Assembly: GCA_946699065.1 (NCBI GenBank)
Contig: CAMPDV010002032.1
Location: forward strand, 1 to 64,000
From: Loxodes magnus
Taxonomy: Eukaryota > Ciliophora > Karyorelictea > Loxodida > Loxodidae
Reading direction: 5' to 3'
Length of the DNA stretch: 64,000 nucleotides
In this document: piece by piece, positions 35,431-48,125 of the stretch
Numbering within the stretch: the first letter of the stretch is position 1
How the letters are laid out: every line of letters starts with the position of its first letter
Made by a program: the position numbers and the translations under genes
Notes under the pieces: generated by a model
Told to the model about the DNA's origin: nothing
Databases searched by the model: none
Seen by the model: only the letters and a program-made list of their open reading frames with translations

Positions 35431-36590
35431 TGCTTAATGATATCTTTAAAGCTCATGATGGAAAAACTGAAGCTGATGTCTATTTAGTGCTCGTTTTTTA
35501 ATTACCAGAAACAGACGTAACATTACAAACGGGAATTGTACCTATTTGTATTGTAGAACAAATAATTGGGTCTGGATGAAGTGTGTAAATTAGCGAGGTG
35601 TTTTAGGATTATTACCTTGCAGTATAATTAATAATGCATTTTGGAGAAAGAAACATCCTGAGAACTAAAACTGATTAAAATCATCTTTCTTACATCTAGA
35701 GCCTGATGCATAGAATAAGTTTTTAAGATTAGAGGGGAAATAAAAGATATATGCTCTTGAAATGGTTTAGTCTTACCTAGCATGTATTCATGGTACTTTA
35801 ATGGCTTATTATAGATCAGGAGAAGACAAATATTAAACCTATATATTGGCTATGATAAACACTGTATAAATAATTCTAAGAAAATAATCCGTGAAAGTTA
35901 CAAACTTGGTAAGCTTTTAGTAGAAATTGTAAGGAATATAGCTATTGGAAGAATTGATGATGAAAAGAAATAGCTCTCTTGAAGCAGCTTTAAAGTATAG
36001 AGATTATATAAATTTTCTTCATCCTAGTGACTATGACTTCATACTTTATAATATGAGAAATTTTGAAATAGCAAAGCATTCTTAAATAACTGACTTATGG
36101 TGTTTTGTCTATGGTTTATTTTTTACTTATCAATAAAATATAACAGTTGATGGATTATCTGACTAAATCCTAAGAATGATTTGGGTAAGATTTGCTAGAA
36201 ATATTCCAAGTCTTTAAATGAAAAGCATATTTGAAAGAGACTAACTGATTGAATATTTACAAGAAAAAGTATAAAGTTCAGTGTAAAATACGACAATAAG
36301 CTGAAATTTGTATTAAGTTGCTTCAAAACAGTATTTTAGAGACCGTGAAGAATGCCTAGCTTATATGCTACTTAGAAGAATTTATCTTTAGTAAGGTAAA
36401 ATTGTAAAAATTTGAATGGAATTACTATTCCATTTTTAACAATCTTTCCACGTGTGAAAAGCTTCTTAAGTGATGCAGGAGTTACCGAATTTATTCTAGG
36501 AGCTAGTAAATTTAATAGATGTGCTGTTTGAACAGGAGAGTGGATGCTTAGATTAGTATAATAAAGTGCTCCCATACATCTTTAGATTAA
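35431..36590 (+). CDS. Unrecognised protein-coding-like region
   Basis: A first frame from an ATG at about 35,431 reads M-L-N-D-I-F-K-A-H-D-G-K-T-E-A-D-V-Y-L. From about 35,760 another frame stays plausible to 36,590 (for example I-T-D-L-W-C-F-V-Y-G-L-F-F and F-R-D-R-E-E-C-L-A-Y-M-L-L-R-R). The DNA is less AT-extreme than its surroundings, and several Trp would be TGA. The change of frame near 35,750 needs a frameshift or a small intron. No domain is recognised; most of it looks helical and soluble. It could be a decayed gene. Confidence 0.3.
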
Positions 36591-36736
36591 AAAATACACT
36601 AAAATACTTAAAATGTTCTTAGTACTTAATAAATTGAATAAGAAAAAGTAAATCAAACTAAATAAATGTTAAATATTTATCATATCTTAAGATCTCCCTT
36701 TTCAAATCAAATTTATACAACTTAAAATAGCAAAGA

Positions 36737-37340
36737 ATGAAAATTATTTTTTTGGCTTGCTAAAAGATTGAACTGAAAAAAATATTCGAGCTATCTAAGA
36801 GAAAATTAGATGGTTGTAAAGAAGAAAAACCTACGCCACCTTTAGGAATCAAATTTATTTTACTTATAATTGCAAGAATAGTTTCTTAAAATAGCGCAGT
36901 ATATGAGGTTTTCAAGGAAAGATTTCCTAAGCTTAACAGTTACGATATGAATTGGAGAAATAGAAGCAAATCAAGTAAAGAATAAGTAAGTCTTATAGCA
37001 ATGTAATTAGGATAAACTACAAGAACAAATCAGAATTTATAGAAAAAATATATAGATGAAAGTGAAGAAAAGCAGGAAGAATATAAGAGGAAACGTAAGA
37101 AGAAATCGAGCTTATTCCTTCAGAAAAAGCTATTCAAATAGTAGTATCTTCGACAAGAAAAAGAAATAATATAGGAACAAATGGAAGATGAGGCAGGATA
37201 TCCTATATGTTTTACATCTTTCTCATAAATTTAGAAAGATACTTTGCATGGTGATCAACGTAATTTGAAATGTGAAATAAGTTTATAGAATTTTAGTATT
37301 TTCCTCTTTGTGGAAAGAAACTTAAAAAAGACTTTTAATT
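36737..37340 (+). CDS. Unrecognised charged protein, about 200 residues
   Basis: From the ATG at 36,737 one frame gives M-K-I-I-F-L-A-C-Q-K-I-E-L-K-K and then F-K-E-R-F-P-K-L-N-S-Y-D-M-N-W-R. A strongly charged helix follows (D-E-S-E-E-K-Q-E-E-Y-K-R-K-R-K-K-K) and a Cys/His-containing end (P-I-C-F-T-S-F, H-G-D-Q-R-N-L-K-C) that loosely recalls a zinc-binding fold but lacks a full RING pattern. The end is set where composition returns to background; no TGA stop was found. The frame is uninterrupted, which in this code is weak evidence by itself. Confidence 0.35.
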
Positions 37341-38640
37341 AAACTATCTATCTTTAATTTTTATATTCTAAAACTAATTGCAAGCTCTTAATGAAGCAAT
37401 ATTAAAAGCTAAAATTAATTAAGATTATTTACTTTAACATATTTAATTTAATAATTTAATTTAAAATAAAATTTAGTTTTCAAAACTTAAAATAAAAAAT
37501 GTTTAAGATGCTTTCTTAAAAGCAATAATATTTAGTAAGCTTATTTGAAAACTAAATTTTATTTAAAAAGGTTAAATCTAATAATTAAATGATTTTAAAT
37601 TATTAACTTTATAAAATTTTAAGTTTTTTCTAGTTTGGATAATTATAAATTACATCTATTTACATGAAATTCAAAAAATACCAAACATCCAATAGGGCTT
37701 CTTTACTACCTCTTCAAAGATAAAAAGGAAGAGAACAAGCGAGATGCCATTTCTTCTAACCTCACGTCTTTGCTTTATTAGATTAACCTTTTGATTAGAA
37801 AAAAAACTTAATAATGGATCTAACAACTTCCAAAGCCGAGTAAACGACAGAAACAAACTTGGTAAACTCCAAACACGGAAGAGAGGTCTCGAAGGCAGTA
37901 GGAGATGGTATTGCGTGACTAGGAACGATCCTTTGGCTTTAACTCTTAGCAATTTGATGTAGCGTAGTTTGCATTAAGGGTGGTGAACTTCAATGAAGAG
38001 GTTTAAAAGTTGAAATACTAGAACAAAAAGCTAATTTTCAAGCCACAAAGAAAAGAATTAAATGGATGGGGATCGTATAGATGACTATGAACGCTAAATA
38101 GATGCGTTCTTCAACATTCAATACCATTAAGATAAGAATAAAACTTAGCTGAATGATTAAGTATTGAAATAAGAATAGAAAATTCAACTCTTAAAAGAAT
38201 CAAGAATGGAATAGCTAGATACTGGATCGATCTCAATGGTCGCCAAACCCTAAGCTTAACCTCGAATGAGACTAATTCCGATCAAGAAGAGATACTTTCG
38301 CTGCTAAAACCAATAAAAGCTATATCGGAACTGTAAGAAGTTTCAATAGAAATAAAGAGATTTCTGATAAGCAAAGCGAACATAAAAAATTGGGCTGAAT
38401 AAGATTTTTTGCAATAACAATGGAAGTACGTACAAGAGGAAGAATATGGAGTTATAACAAAGCCCGACAGGAATGTAGAAAGGTAAAACTATTTAAAAAA
38501 ATCGCGGATGGGAACGCGAAATCATAAAATTGCCCCAAACATTTTAACGAACAGCGAGGAGCTTGAAACGCTGTACTTCTTGAAATTCCTTAATAATAGA
38601 GAAACAATTTCATATAATTATAAGTACATGAATTATTATT
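37341..38640 (+). other. Coding-like region with shifting frame (37,660-38,640)
   Basis: After a short AT-rich gap, 37,660-38,640 has balanced composition. It contains protein-like segments in successive frames: a Gln/Arg-rich part (R-R-Q-Q-E-M-V-L-R-D-Q-E-R-S-F-G-F), a coiled coil (D-D-Y-E-R-Q-I-D-A-F-F-N-I-Q-Y-H) near 38,060-38,200, and a helical part (Q-E-E-I-L-S-L-L-K-P-I-K) near 38,280-38,480. It is either a gene with short introns or a frameshifted retroelement ORF1. No family is recognised. Confidence 0.3.
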
Positions 38641-40187
38641 TGATGTTTTATCTAAAATAAATATAAAATCAAATAGTTTCATTTAAATATGCATTTTCTT
38701 CTCATTAATTCCATAGATACTCCAAAAGTTAGAAATTTTTATAAAAAAGAAGGGATTCGATAATACTAATGAAAAGATAAAATTATTAAATAAACTATGA
38801 ATTTTATTTAAACTTAATCATTCGATTCTAGTTGAAAAAAAAACCGGATCTGATACTGAGATAAATAAGATTTTGGCCAAATTTTTCTTGATATAAAAAA
38901 ATGCAAGTGAAAAAATGAGCAAAAAAATAACTTTTCTAACTTTATTAAGCACCATCGTAATTTTTTAATAGAATATGCCAATTTGAAAGAACATAATTTA
39001 AAAATATAAAAAATAGATTAATTTATTAGTGAAGAAACTTAGTTTATTGGAAGATATTTGCTAGAATTAAATTAATTGGAGCCTAAATTTTAAGTAATAT
39101 AATTACGATATAATGAAAGAATTTAACAAGTATAAGATAATATTTAATCAAAAGAATATGATAAAAATTATAAATGACAAAATTTAATAATAAAATTATA
39201 ACATAGAAAAATGTATTGAAACAAATAAAAACTAAATATAAAATTTTACTATTAAAAATATTTAGAATCTAATAATAAAAACTATAAATAAATAAGCCTA
39301 AACAATAAAAATAATAAGAAATTAAAATACTATTAAATAAAATTTAAAATAATTATATAAATTTAATTATTTAATTTATAATTTTTATTAAAATAATAAT
39401 ATTTACTTCTATATATAACTTAAAATTATTTAAAGCTATGTTTAAAATGTTTAAAAATAAAGAAAATTATTTTTTAATCTATTTAATTATATTAAATAAG
39501 TTTGACTATAATTTTTAAATAGGATACATAAATTTTATAATTTCTTTAATTTCTAATTATATCTTAAAATAATATGATATTTTTATTACATTTTTAATCA
39601 TTTTACAAATTAAATATTTTAAATTTGATATCTAAATATTTTTTAATTTATAAAGATTTTGCTAAAGTTTAATGAAAAATTAATTAAAACTATTTTATAA
39701 ATATAAAAAATATATTATTTTAATATATAATAAGACATTAAAATTTTTTATAATAGATAAAAAGAATCCATCCATGATGCAAAATTATTTATTATATTCT
39801 TTATTTACTTTATAATTTCTTGTTTAAATTAATTTCTATAAAATACATTTTTTTATAGTGCTAGTCTCACTTATATTTTAATTTTTATATATATTTGAAA
39901 GTATGATAACCACTTGCTATAATATAATTAGAAAAAAATTATTTTCGATAAAAGTATAAATACTACTTATCAACTTGATAGAGTTTTTAATTGATTACAA
40001 AAAATAACTTTGCAATTAGTTTCGTAGAAAATGTTTAAAAAATTATTTTTAATAGAAAGGGATATTGTAAACTAAATTAAGAAGGGATTTATACTCTATT
40101 GATATAATTTATTTTATAAATAAATAATTTTTTCTTATGTAATTTTAATTATCTATTTTAAGTAAAAAATAGCATTTTCCAATTTCT
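38641..40187. other. Extremely AT-rich spacer
   Basis: Apart from a few mixed-composition stretches near 38,700-39,100, this is almost pure A/T with no recognisable motif or long repeat. Confidence 0.4.
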
Positions 40188-43100
40188 CTATAATTAGACA
40201 ACTTTGATTTCAATTATAAATTAGAAACAATTGCATTAATTATTAAATACTAATCATTATTAATTATTTTTCTATGAAATTAAATTTATAAAAATAATAA
40301 ATATAAGATACGTAAATAAATTATAAATAGTATTATTATAATTATATTATTTTTCGCTTATAATTTGTAATTATAAATGAGTAAGTTTTATAAAATTTAA
40401 TAACAACAAAATTTTGTTTTAAATTCAAAAATTTAAATAATTATAAATTTTAAATAATCAAGAATGATATTCAAATTTACTATAATTTATAATTTATTTT
40501 TTTAATTAGAAATTTATCAACAAATTTATTCTTATTTTATTTGCATTTCTATTGTTCTTAAATAAACTTTAAATCTTCTTTTAATAGAAAATGCTCCTAT
40601 TTTCATATTTTTTTAATTTATAGGTATATTTTAATCAATAAAATTAAAAAATAAATATGTTTTCAATTCAAAATTTTAATTAATTTTGCTACTTTACTTA
40701 ATATTTAAAGTTAGAATCTTAATATTTAAAGTTAGAATCTTAATATTTAAATAATTAAATTATTTTTAAAGAAATTTTACGGGATTTCATATTAAGTTTA
40801 GAAAATAAAAAATTAAATAATTTGTTTACTTATTTATTCAAATATTTAAAAGTTTTCATTTAAGCTGAACTTAAAATTTTAGATTAGTAAAATAATTAGT
40901 ACTTTTACCATATATACATCCATAATTGATGAAAAATAGTAAAAATAAACTATCTTCGAATAGGCTGATTATAAAAATCTGAGAGTTAGAGAATTTTTTA
41001 GCATTTTTAACATTTTTAATTTTTTATATTTTTTTGTTGAATTACTTTATTTAAAAAGTCAATCGATGCTATATTTGTAAGATTTTTATTTATAATATTT
41101 ATCTTAGACACAAATATTGTTAAATATAAAATTTTAAATTATAATTTTTTTAATTTTTTTAATTAATTAAATTATACTTTATTTTTTTCTTTTAGTAATA
41201 TTTTTAAATAATTTAATAAAACTGATAGTATCAATTAAATAATTAGTAAATTTTATATTCATTTTTTATAGAAAAATTTAATTTCTTAAGTTTTCCTTAT
41301 AATTTTTCATTTAACTTTTAAATATCTTTTACTACATTTCTAAGGTTAAAATCTAGATTACATAATTTATTATATGTTTTATCTAAAAATGAATAAAGTA
41401 TTTAAAATATTTATTTATAATATCATTTAGAATTATATATTTTCTTAATATTTTCAAATTATATTTAATTAATGTTTTTGCATTTACTTTAGGTTTTTAT
41501 AAAATATTAAGAGATTTTATATAAAATATTTTAAATTTTTATTAAGCAAATAGAAAAATATTAATTTTCCTTATTTTAATTTAAAATATTATTCTTCATT
41601 AATAAGAAATGAAATCACAGTTTTATTAAATATTTTATCTAGAGGATAAGAAAATTTCTTATTAGTCTCTAATTAAACCTATCTTTAACTAGTTAAAGTA
41701 CTTAGAATATTTGCTGTACAGTTAAAGTAAAAAGGAATTTTCTTTTAAGTTTTTATGAATTAATATTACTAAATGAGTTAGTAAAGGAGGCTATAAAATA
41801 TTAAACACTTAATTTAAAGATAAATAGAGGATTTTAGATATGTAAATAATTGACTCTATAGAAGATTTAAGCTAGCTTTTCTTTATTTAATTATATAAAA
41901 GAATAATGTTTTCTTTTGATTATTTATTTTAGTACATATAATTACCTAAATGTTTAGAACTAGTATCATTAATACTTTAAATTTAATATATTCTTATACT
42001 CAGAAAAATAAACTTAGATAAATTAAGACTAAATATTTTACAAAATGTATCTTTTTGTCAGTTATCCAAACGAAAGTTAATTACAAAAGATAGTTAATAA
42101 AAAGGATATATATAAATATAATTTAAATTTAGGAAAATTATAAATAATCTAAAATTAAAACTTATTTTAATGCCTAAGTTTCAAATAATTCTATAATTAT
42201 CTATATTTCTTTTTAGGCTTAAATCTTTTGTAATGTATAATTAATAAATGAGGATATGCTATAAAGAAAAACATGAAGAATTGTTGATTAGGAATAATAA
42301 GATATAGAATAATAGTAGGCTAATAAAATGTATTAAGAGTACATAATAATCTTTTAGATTAGTTTTAAATAACTTATATTAGCTAATCTAATACTTATAT
42401 TATCTAATACTTATTGCAAAGAAGCATGTTATGTTAAGTTTACTCTTTCTATTAATTCAGAAAATAATAATAGAATATATTTAAAATATGTTTTCTTTCT
42501 TAAAAAAGCTTATAATTTTATTAATAGCAAACAACTTATTTTAATAAAGAGAGTATTAATAGTGATAACTATGTTTTTTAGATTTGTATATAATAATAGA
42601 ATTAAGTTTTTATCTTTAAATAATCTAGAATAATTTAGGTATTATTAATTAGAAATGATAATTACAAAAATAACATAAATAATAAATATAATATTAGTTT
42701 GCTATAAAAAGAGAAAGTTATCTAAATGTATTTATTATAACTATCCTAATATCTTTATAAATTAAAGAACTATATTAGTTTATTATTATAAGAGATATCT
42801 TTATAAATAAAAAGTTTTAATGAAATAGTAGTAAGAAAGTGGATAATTAAAAGAATTTATCTTATAAATTCTAAAAATGCTTTGATTTAAATAATTTGAT
42901 GTTTTTTAATCTCTATTCAAACTAATTAATAAGAAACTTATTTTATTTTTTTAAATTAGTAAAAAGCTTAAATAAATGTTTTTTTTGATTAAATGTAAGT
43001 AAAAAGCAATAATTAATAACAGTAGATTTAAAAAATTGTAATGTTTTATTTATCATTTAAAAGGGTCTACAAAGAAATAATTTTTTCTTATTAAGAGTCT

Positions 43101-43435
43101 TTGATTAAAAGCACAAATAAGTAGTAATTAATAAATGCATATTAAAATTATTATAATAAGGATATAATTCTTCATTATAAAACTTTTGAAATAATAATTT
43201 ATCCCTTTATTTAAAAGTAAAGGATATAAAATTATTAAAATTATAAAAGTTTGTACACTATTAGTTTTATATCTCGTCTTGTTTTAAGACAAAAATAGAA
43301 AAATCAATGTTTAAGAAGATATTTATAAGTATGCTTAATAAATAATTTAATTGTTTAATTTTATTGAAATTAAGTCAGTAAAATTAATTGAGTTATTTTA
43401 ATTAAATATTTATTGAAGTAATTTATAAAATTAAA
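40188..43435 (+). other. Upstream DNA of WD40 gene C
   Basis: Very AT-rich. A 21-bp unit (TAATATTTAAAGTTAGAATCT) occurs twice in tandem near 40,700-40,742, while block D has it once. No gene is seen. Confidence 0.5.
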
Positions 43436-44521
43436 ATGGAGAAAAAATAAATGGAGAAAAAAGAAAGGCAATTTACTCAAATTATTTTTTTAAGAAAACT
43501 CTTAAGAGCGAGAAACCACATTCTAAGGAAAGTATCTCTACTTCATTTTAAGTATGAAGTTCTGCCTAACTTATGCTACTAAAAGCTTATAAACAAGATC
43601 AGTTATGACCAAAGTAAAGGTATTTCTTTTATATTTTTAGACTAAGTCATCGCTGGTCACATTTCACGTGTTTGCTCGGTAGCCATATCAAGTGATCTGA
43701 ATTGAATTGTATCAGGTTCAGGAACTCCTGAAAATTCGATAAAGATCTGGAATTTCCAGACAGGTACTCTCCTAAGAACTTTAACGGGACATACTAATAT
43801 AGTTAGATCGGTAGTAATCTCCTAAGATTCAAGCAATATTGTATCAGGATCTTGGGATAACACCATAAAGATCTGAAACTTATAGACTGGTGCTCTCCAA
43901 AGAACTTTAACTGGTCATACTTTATATGTTTTATCGGTAGTAATTTCCCCTGACTCTAGCTATATTATATCGGGATCTTATGACACTACTATAAAGATCT
44001 GAAATTTCCACAATGGTGCTCTCCAAAGAACTATAAAGGGACATACTAATGCAGTTTGGTCGGTAGTAATCTCCTATGACTCTAGATATATTATATCGGG
44101 ATCTGGTGATACAACTATAAAGATTTGGGATTTCTAGACAGGTCAGCTTGTGCGAACTCTTACTGAGCATTCAGACTAATTTTCATCGGTGATAGTGTCT
44201 AAGGATAATAGGTATATCATATCAGGTTAGGATGACAGTACTATTAAGATATGGGACTTCTCTTCTGGTTAGTGTATTCGTACTCTTCAAGTTCACGTAG
44301 ATGGTGTATGCAGTATTCAGTTAAGTGTTGATTCAAGTGTAATATTTTCTGGTTCTGATGATCATCTAATCAAGATATGGAATTTCGATAAGGGTGAGTG
44401 TATATAGGCTTTGTAAGGTCATACAAGTTCAATATAATCTATAGCATTGAGTATTGATAATAGATGGTTGATATCGGGAGCTAATGACAAGACGATAAGA
44501 AAATGGAGGGTTTCGAGATGA
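43436..44521 (+). CDS. Seven-bladed WD40 protein, copy C (one 21-nt intron)
   Basis: The protein has 354 residues. Exon 1 is 43436-43619, the intron 43620-43640 (21 nt) and exon 2 43641-44521, ending K-W-R-V-S-R then TGA. The intron is one base shorter than in A, B and D, but the spliced frame has exactly the length of A and D. Two in-frame ATGs lie 15 bp apart. Hypervariable residues by blade are SRVC, NIVR, LYVL, NAVW, DQFS, DGVC and SSIQ; the residue before the blade Asp is W, Y, G, D, D or N in blades 2-7. The Trp in NAVW is TGG, matching TGA at the same site in gene B. Role as for copy A. Confidence 0.85.
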
Positions 44522-45019
44522 GTAACTTATGATTTGACTTAATTAAATTTTACGATTAAATATAAGATATTGGTAATGCATTTAAATAAATGTCGAATGG
44601 TAATAATGTTTTTTGTTATATGAAGTGTTTGCTTTATTTATTTATTAAAAGGTTGTATATTCTTAAATATTCCTGGTTTAAAAAAGGTTGAGTAATATAG
44701 GTTATAGAAATTAGTGAAGTATGTTGATTTAAAGTGGTAATGTTTAAAAATATTTTAAATATAATTTTGGTAAAAGAAGACGTAAAATAAGTTTAAGTTT
44801 AATTTTATTCTATAAAATTTTATAGATTTATTTTTAGATTTTGTAAAAATTTAAAGTTAAGTAAAAATTTTAATTTTTTTTGTGAAGTAATTAAAAAATT
44901 ATTTATAAGGTTAAAATTAGTTTATAATCTTGTTTTTTAATTAAAAAATTTAATTAAGTATTTTAATTTATTTTAATTTAAATTAAATTTTATTTTGTTT
45001 TTTTATTATTTATTTTTTA
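44522..45019 (+). other. Non-coding 3' region of WD40 gene C up to the SINE
   Basis: Matches the start of the 3' region in block A. Small indels relative to A, including a 2-nt deletion about 40 bp after the TGA, support the view that translation ends at that TGA. Confidence 0.5.
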
Positions 45020-45334
45020 ATTAATTAATTTCAGCTAAAAAGGTTTTTGGACCGGAAACTCCTTTCCGATTGCAAGACCCGACGCTTTCTATTTATGGAA
45101 TAAGGGGATATCCTGTTGTGCTCCAGGTACAGCTGTTAGGGAGCTTCATCGCTATGAGCAGTCAGGTTTCAAGCCTCTACCAAGAGCGTATAATCTCAAA
45201 GACAGCGTTCCCTTCAGAAAATGACTCTGACCAGGGACTTTATCAGCGACAGTAAAGGAATTTGTTCCTAACCATAAAACCAGAAAGTGTTGTCACAAAG
45301 GTCATTCTCAGCTCCCACCATCTTTTCAATTATT
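45020..45334 (+). mobile_element. SINE-like element, independent insertion in block C
   Basis: About 315 bp, clearly the same element as at 4796 and 26051 but more diverged. It is flanked by a 15-bp direct repeat ATTATTTATTTTTTA (45005-45019 and 45335-45349). Block A carries this 15-mer once at 3327-3341 with continuous flanks, which is the empty site. It therefore inserted here separately. Single-base indels against the A copy break the long frame, which argues against a protein. Confidence 0.8.
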
Positions 45335-45438
45335 ATTATTTATTTTTTATGATTGATATTTATTATTGCTTATTATTATTTATTAATTATAATTAATTAT
45401 AATTAATTAGTATTTATTATTATGAAAAAATATATAAA

Positions 45439-45775
45439 ATGGCTTCTAAGAAATAACAGAACTTTGAACAGAACATTTAAACAGGAAAATTCTCTAAAAA
45501 ATAAAAAAGCGAAATAATTACAATGAGTGAAAGTGAGAAATATGATTGATATGACGAACATTAACCACTTGGAAATCCAGAATTAAAAAAACTTCCGACA
45601 CAAACTCAAATAGAAATATTATTTAAGTAATTAAAAGAGTTTATGTTTAAAAATAGATACCTCACTGATAAAGTAGAAAAATTAGAAAAACTAATAACGT
45701 CTTTACTTGAGAAACAATATTAATAATCATAAGAAATAGAAAACAAACTGGAACAAATAATTCTTTAGATTTAAT
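45439..45775 (+). CDS. Small coiled-coil ORF in left arm (duplicated in right arm)
   Basis: The frame starts M-A-S-K-K-Q-Q-N-F-E-Q-N at 45,439 and includes K-Y-D-W-Y-D-E-H-Q-P-L-G-N-P-E-L-K-K (TGA for the Trp). It continues into a leucine-rich coiled coil (Y-L-T-D-K-V-E-K-L-E-K-L-I-T-S-L-L-E). The same frame is present on the minus strand at 46,651-46,310 with only substitutions. Acidic linker plus coiled coil fits a retroelement ORF1; the C-terminus is not defined because the arm ends. Frame confidence is moderate, since both arms conserve it without indels over most of the length. Confidence 0.45.
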
Positions 45776-46309
45776 AAAAAAGTTAAAGTTAAAGTTAAAG
45801 TTAAAAAGCTTTGTTAAAGCCTTAGTAGTCAGCCATCTGACTTATTCTATCAGCTTGTCTCTATTAGTTTGTCTTGAATTTCTACTAGGCTTAGTTAGGC
45901 GGTGTAGCACTTCGTTAGTGCACCATCCTTTAATATTCGGAATAGTTTTGGTCTTGTACTTAGAATTCCTAATTGTTTATCCAAGGATTAAAATTTGAAT
46001 TAAAGAATTTTTTTCTATAAATTTTTCCGCTTTATGTTGGATATATCCTAAATAGTTTTCTAAAAATATCTTATTTATTCTTTCTTTAAATTTCGCTTAG
46101 TTAGTAGCGTATTTTCATTGGTGTTATTTATTGCACACATAGCATTTTATTCTTCTTTTAAACTATTATTCCTGTAACACTTATTTAATTTAAATTTACT
46201 ACTTATTTTAAATAAACGTTTACTGTTTATTTTAATTTGAGGCTTCATTTTCTATTTCCATAGGATCTGATTAATTCTGTTAAATCGAAAATGGCGTAAC
46301 CTGAATTTA

Positions 46310-46651
46310 TTATTAAATTTAAAGAATTCATTGTTCCAGTTTGTTTTCTATTTCTTATGATGATTAATATTGTTTCTCAAGTAAAGACGTTATTAGTTTT
46401 TCTAATTTTTCTACTTTATCAGTGAGGTATCTATTTTTAAACATAAACTCTTTTAATTACTTAAATAATATTTCTATTTGAGTTTGTGTCGGAAGTTTTT
46501 TTAGTTCTGGATTTCCAAGTGGTTAATGTTCGTCATATCAATCATATTTCTCACTTTCACTCATTGTAATTATTTCATTTTTTTATTTTTTAGAGAATTT
46601 TCCTGTTTAAATGTTCTGTTCAAAGTTCTGTTATTTCTTAGAAGCCATTTT
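46310..46651 (-). CDS. Small coiled-coil ORF in right arm
   Basis: Mirror copy of the ORF at 45,439, with the ATG complement at about 46,651. It differs by a few substitutions and a small change near the distal end (A-T-G-A-A-T-T-C instead of A-A-A-T-A-A-T-T-C), where the similarity stops. Confidence 0.4.
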
Positions 46652-46671
46652 ATATATTTTTTCATAATAAT

Positions 46672-48125
46672 ACAAACAGATTCTAGGAATTTCTTATTCA
46701 GATGTATCTTGAATAGTAAATAATATGAACAGCAAAACTTGTATACATAAAGGAACAGGTTTTATGTATTGCAATGACTATATTGTAATAAATAATTACC
46801 TGAAAATTAATCAATTTGAAAACTTCTAGGCTTATTATAACTAACTATTTACTGATCACATACCAATTATGGTAAATTTTCTCTTCAACACAATTCTCTA
46901 TTAGGACATAATTACCTAAAGAAAATATAAAATTAGCAGGCTGCAAGACCCTATTGACAGATAAAAATATTAAGAATCTTTTTTTTAAACTATAATGAAT
47001 TTTTTAATCTGATAGTAATAATTTAGAGGATTAATACTAATGTATTAAAGGCAATATATAATATAACGCAGATGAAATATTAAATTCATTTATTCCAGAC
47101 CCTAAATATAATAAACTTACAAAAGACCTCATAAAGAAGTATATTGAAGTTAAAAGAGCTAATCAAGTATATAAAGAAACTCACGCGTAGTTTGGAAGAA
47201 CTAATTAATAAGTAATTCCCTTTTTAAGAACAATTGGTAAGAAGGATATTAATATAGAGATTAAGCAACAAAACTATCTGAATGTTACGAAATAGATATT
47301 AATAATTAGGAATATAGTAGTAGCTTTAATACTTTTACAAAATATATTAAAATTAAGATTCAACATAAATTTTATGAAGTAACTATTAAAAGACTAAAAA
47401 GGATGCCCACTGCAAAGTTATTTATAGAATAATTAGAATAATAATAATAATTCCCGTAAATTACCTATCCAAAACTAAATAAATAGTATCAAAGAAATAA
47501 TTAGTATATACAAACTCAGAACCTAAAGTTACAACTTTCGTAAGGATCTTTAAGACAGACATTATTTAGTTGAGAATTCCCATTGTATGTGTGGAGATTT
47601 GATTAATTTGAACATATTCTGGAATGCGATTGCTATATAGATATGCGAGAATGGTTAATAGCAAAAATTGGAAAATGCGACATTAGAAAATTAATAACCT
47701 ATGACCAAATTATATCAATTAATTTCCAAAAAACAAAGCAGAATACATTGATCTGCAAATTAAAATTTTCCATAGGATGTTACTTAAAAGGAGATTAGAA
47801 TTATTCGAATTAGAAAATACTTATAATAAGAAAATTCTGAGACTAAGGGTAAAAAAGCGAAAGAGCAAGATAAAGATGAAGAGAATAATGAAAATAAGGA
47901 AGGAAAAGAAGAACAAGAAGAAAAAGATGAGCAAGTGGAAGATTATAATGAATAAACTGATGAAGAAGATAATATAGCTGAAGAAGAAGATGAAGTAGAA
48001 AGTGTTTGAGTTGAAAAACTTTTTAAAAACATTAAAGCATCTTTAATTGAAGGAAGTAATTCCAACAATGAAAAGATGTCTCAAGACTCTTTTAGTTAAA
48101 TTTAAATTTAAGAACAACATGTGTA
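46672..48125 (+). mobile_element. LINE-2 fragment in block D, RT missing, 5' truncated
   Basis: Plus-strand copy of the minus-strand element at 9960-11,395. It starts inside the endonuclease domain just after G-D-F-N and retains F-T-D-H-I-P-I, the linker R-L-Q-D-P-I-D-R-Q-K-Y, the post-RT part, the C-x-C-G..H-I-L-E-C finger (about 47,580-47,640) and a long Lys/Glu-rich tail (47,777-48,000). It has the same RT deletion as in block A. Confidence 0.7.

Larger units (their letters stand above)
40188..45418 (+). repeat. Segmental duplication, block C (truncated, direct; inverted relative to D)
   Basis: Positions 40,188-42,015 match D (reverse complement of about 58,570-60,351), a part lying left of the window in block A. 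Positions 42,015 to about 45,418 match A 1-3,400, with deletions (for example the counterpart of about A 760-975) and the SINE inserted at 45,020. The block stops within the 3' region of the WD40 gene and is replaced by the inverted repeat at 45,418. Confidence 0.85.
45418..46672. repeat. Inverted repeat with ~355 bp arms around a ~530 bp spacer
   Basis: The left arm 45,418-45,775 and right arm 46,310-46,672 are near-identical reverse complements. The spacer contains (GTTAAA)4 at about 45,785-45,808 and the inverted copy of the 14,385-14,795 segment (45,790-46,190). On its left the structure joins truncated block C; on its right it joins LINE-2 of block D through a short shared ATAATAC sequence. 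It therefore sits at the rearrangement joint between C and D. Confidence 0.8.

Noticed and set aside
36110-36220. Resemblance to a carboxylesterase C-terminus (F-V-Y-G-L-F-F..W-V-R-F-A-R)
   Set aside because: No catalytic Ser, oxyanion-hole or His motif is present in any frame upstream or downstream.
45785-45808. (GTTAAA)4 as a telomere or internal telomeric repeat
   Set aside because: Too short, lacks the G-rich strand of ciliate telomeres, and its counterpart at 14,765-14,795 is an ordinary part of a shared retroelement segment.
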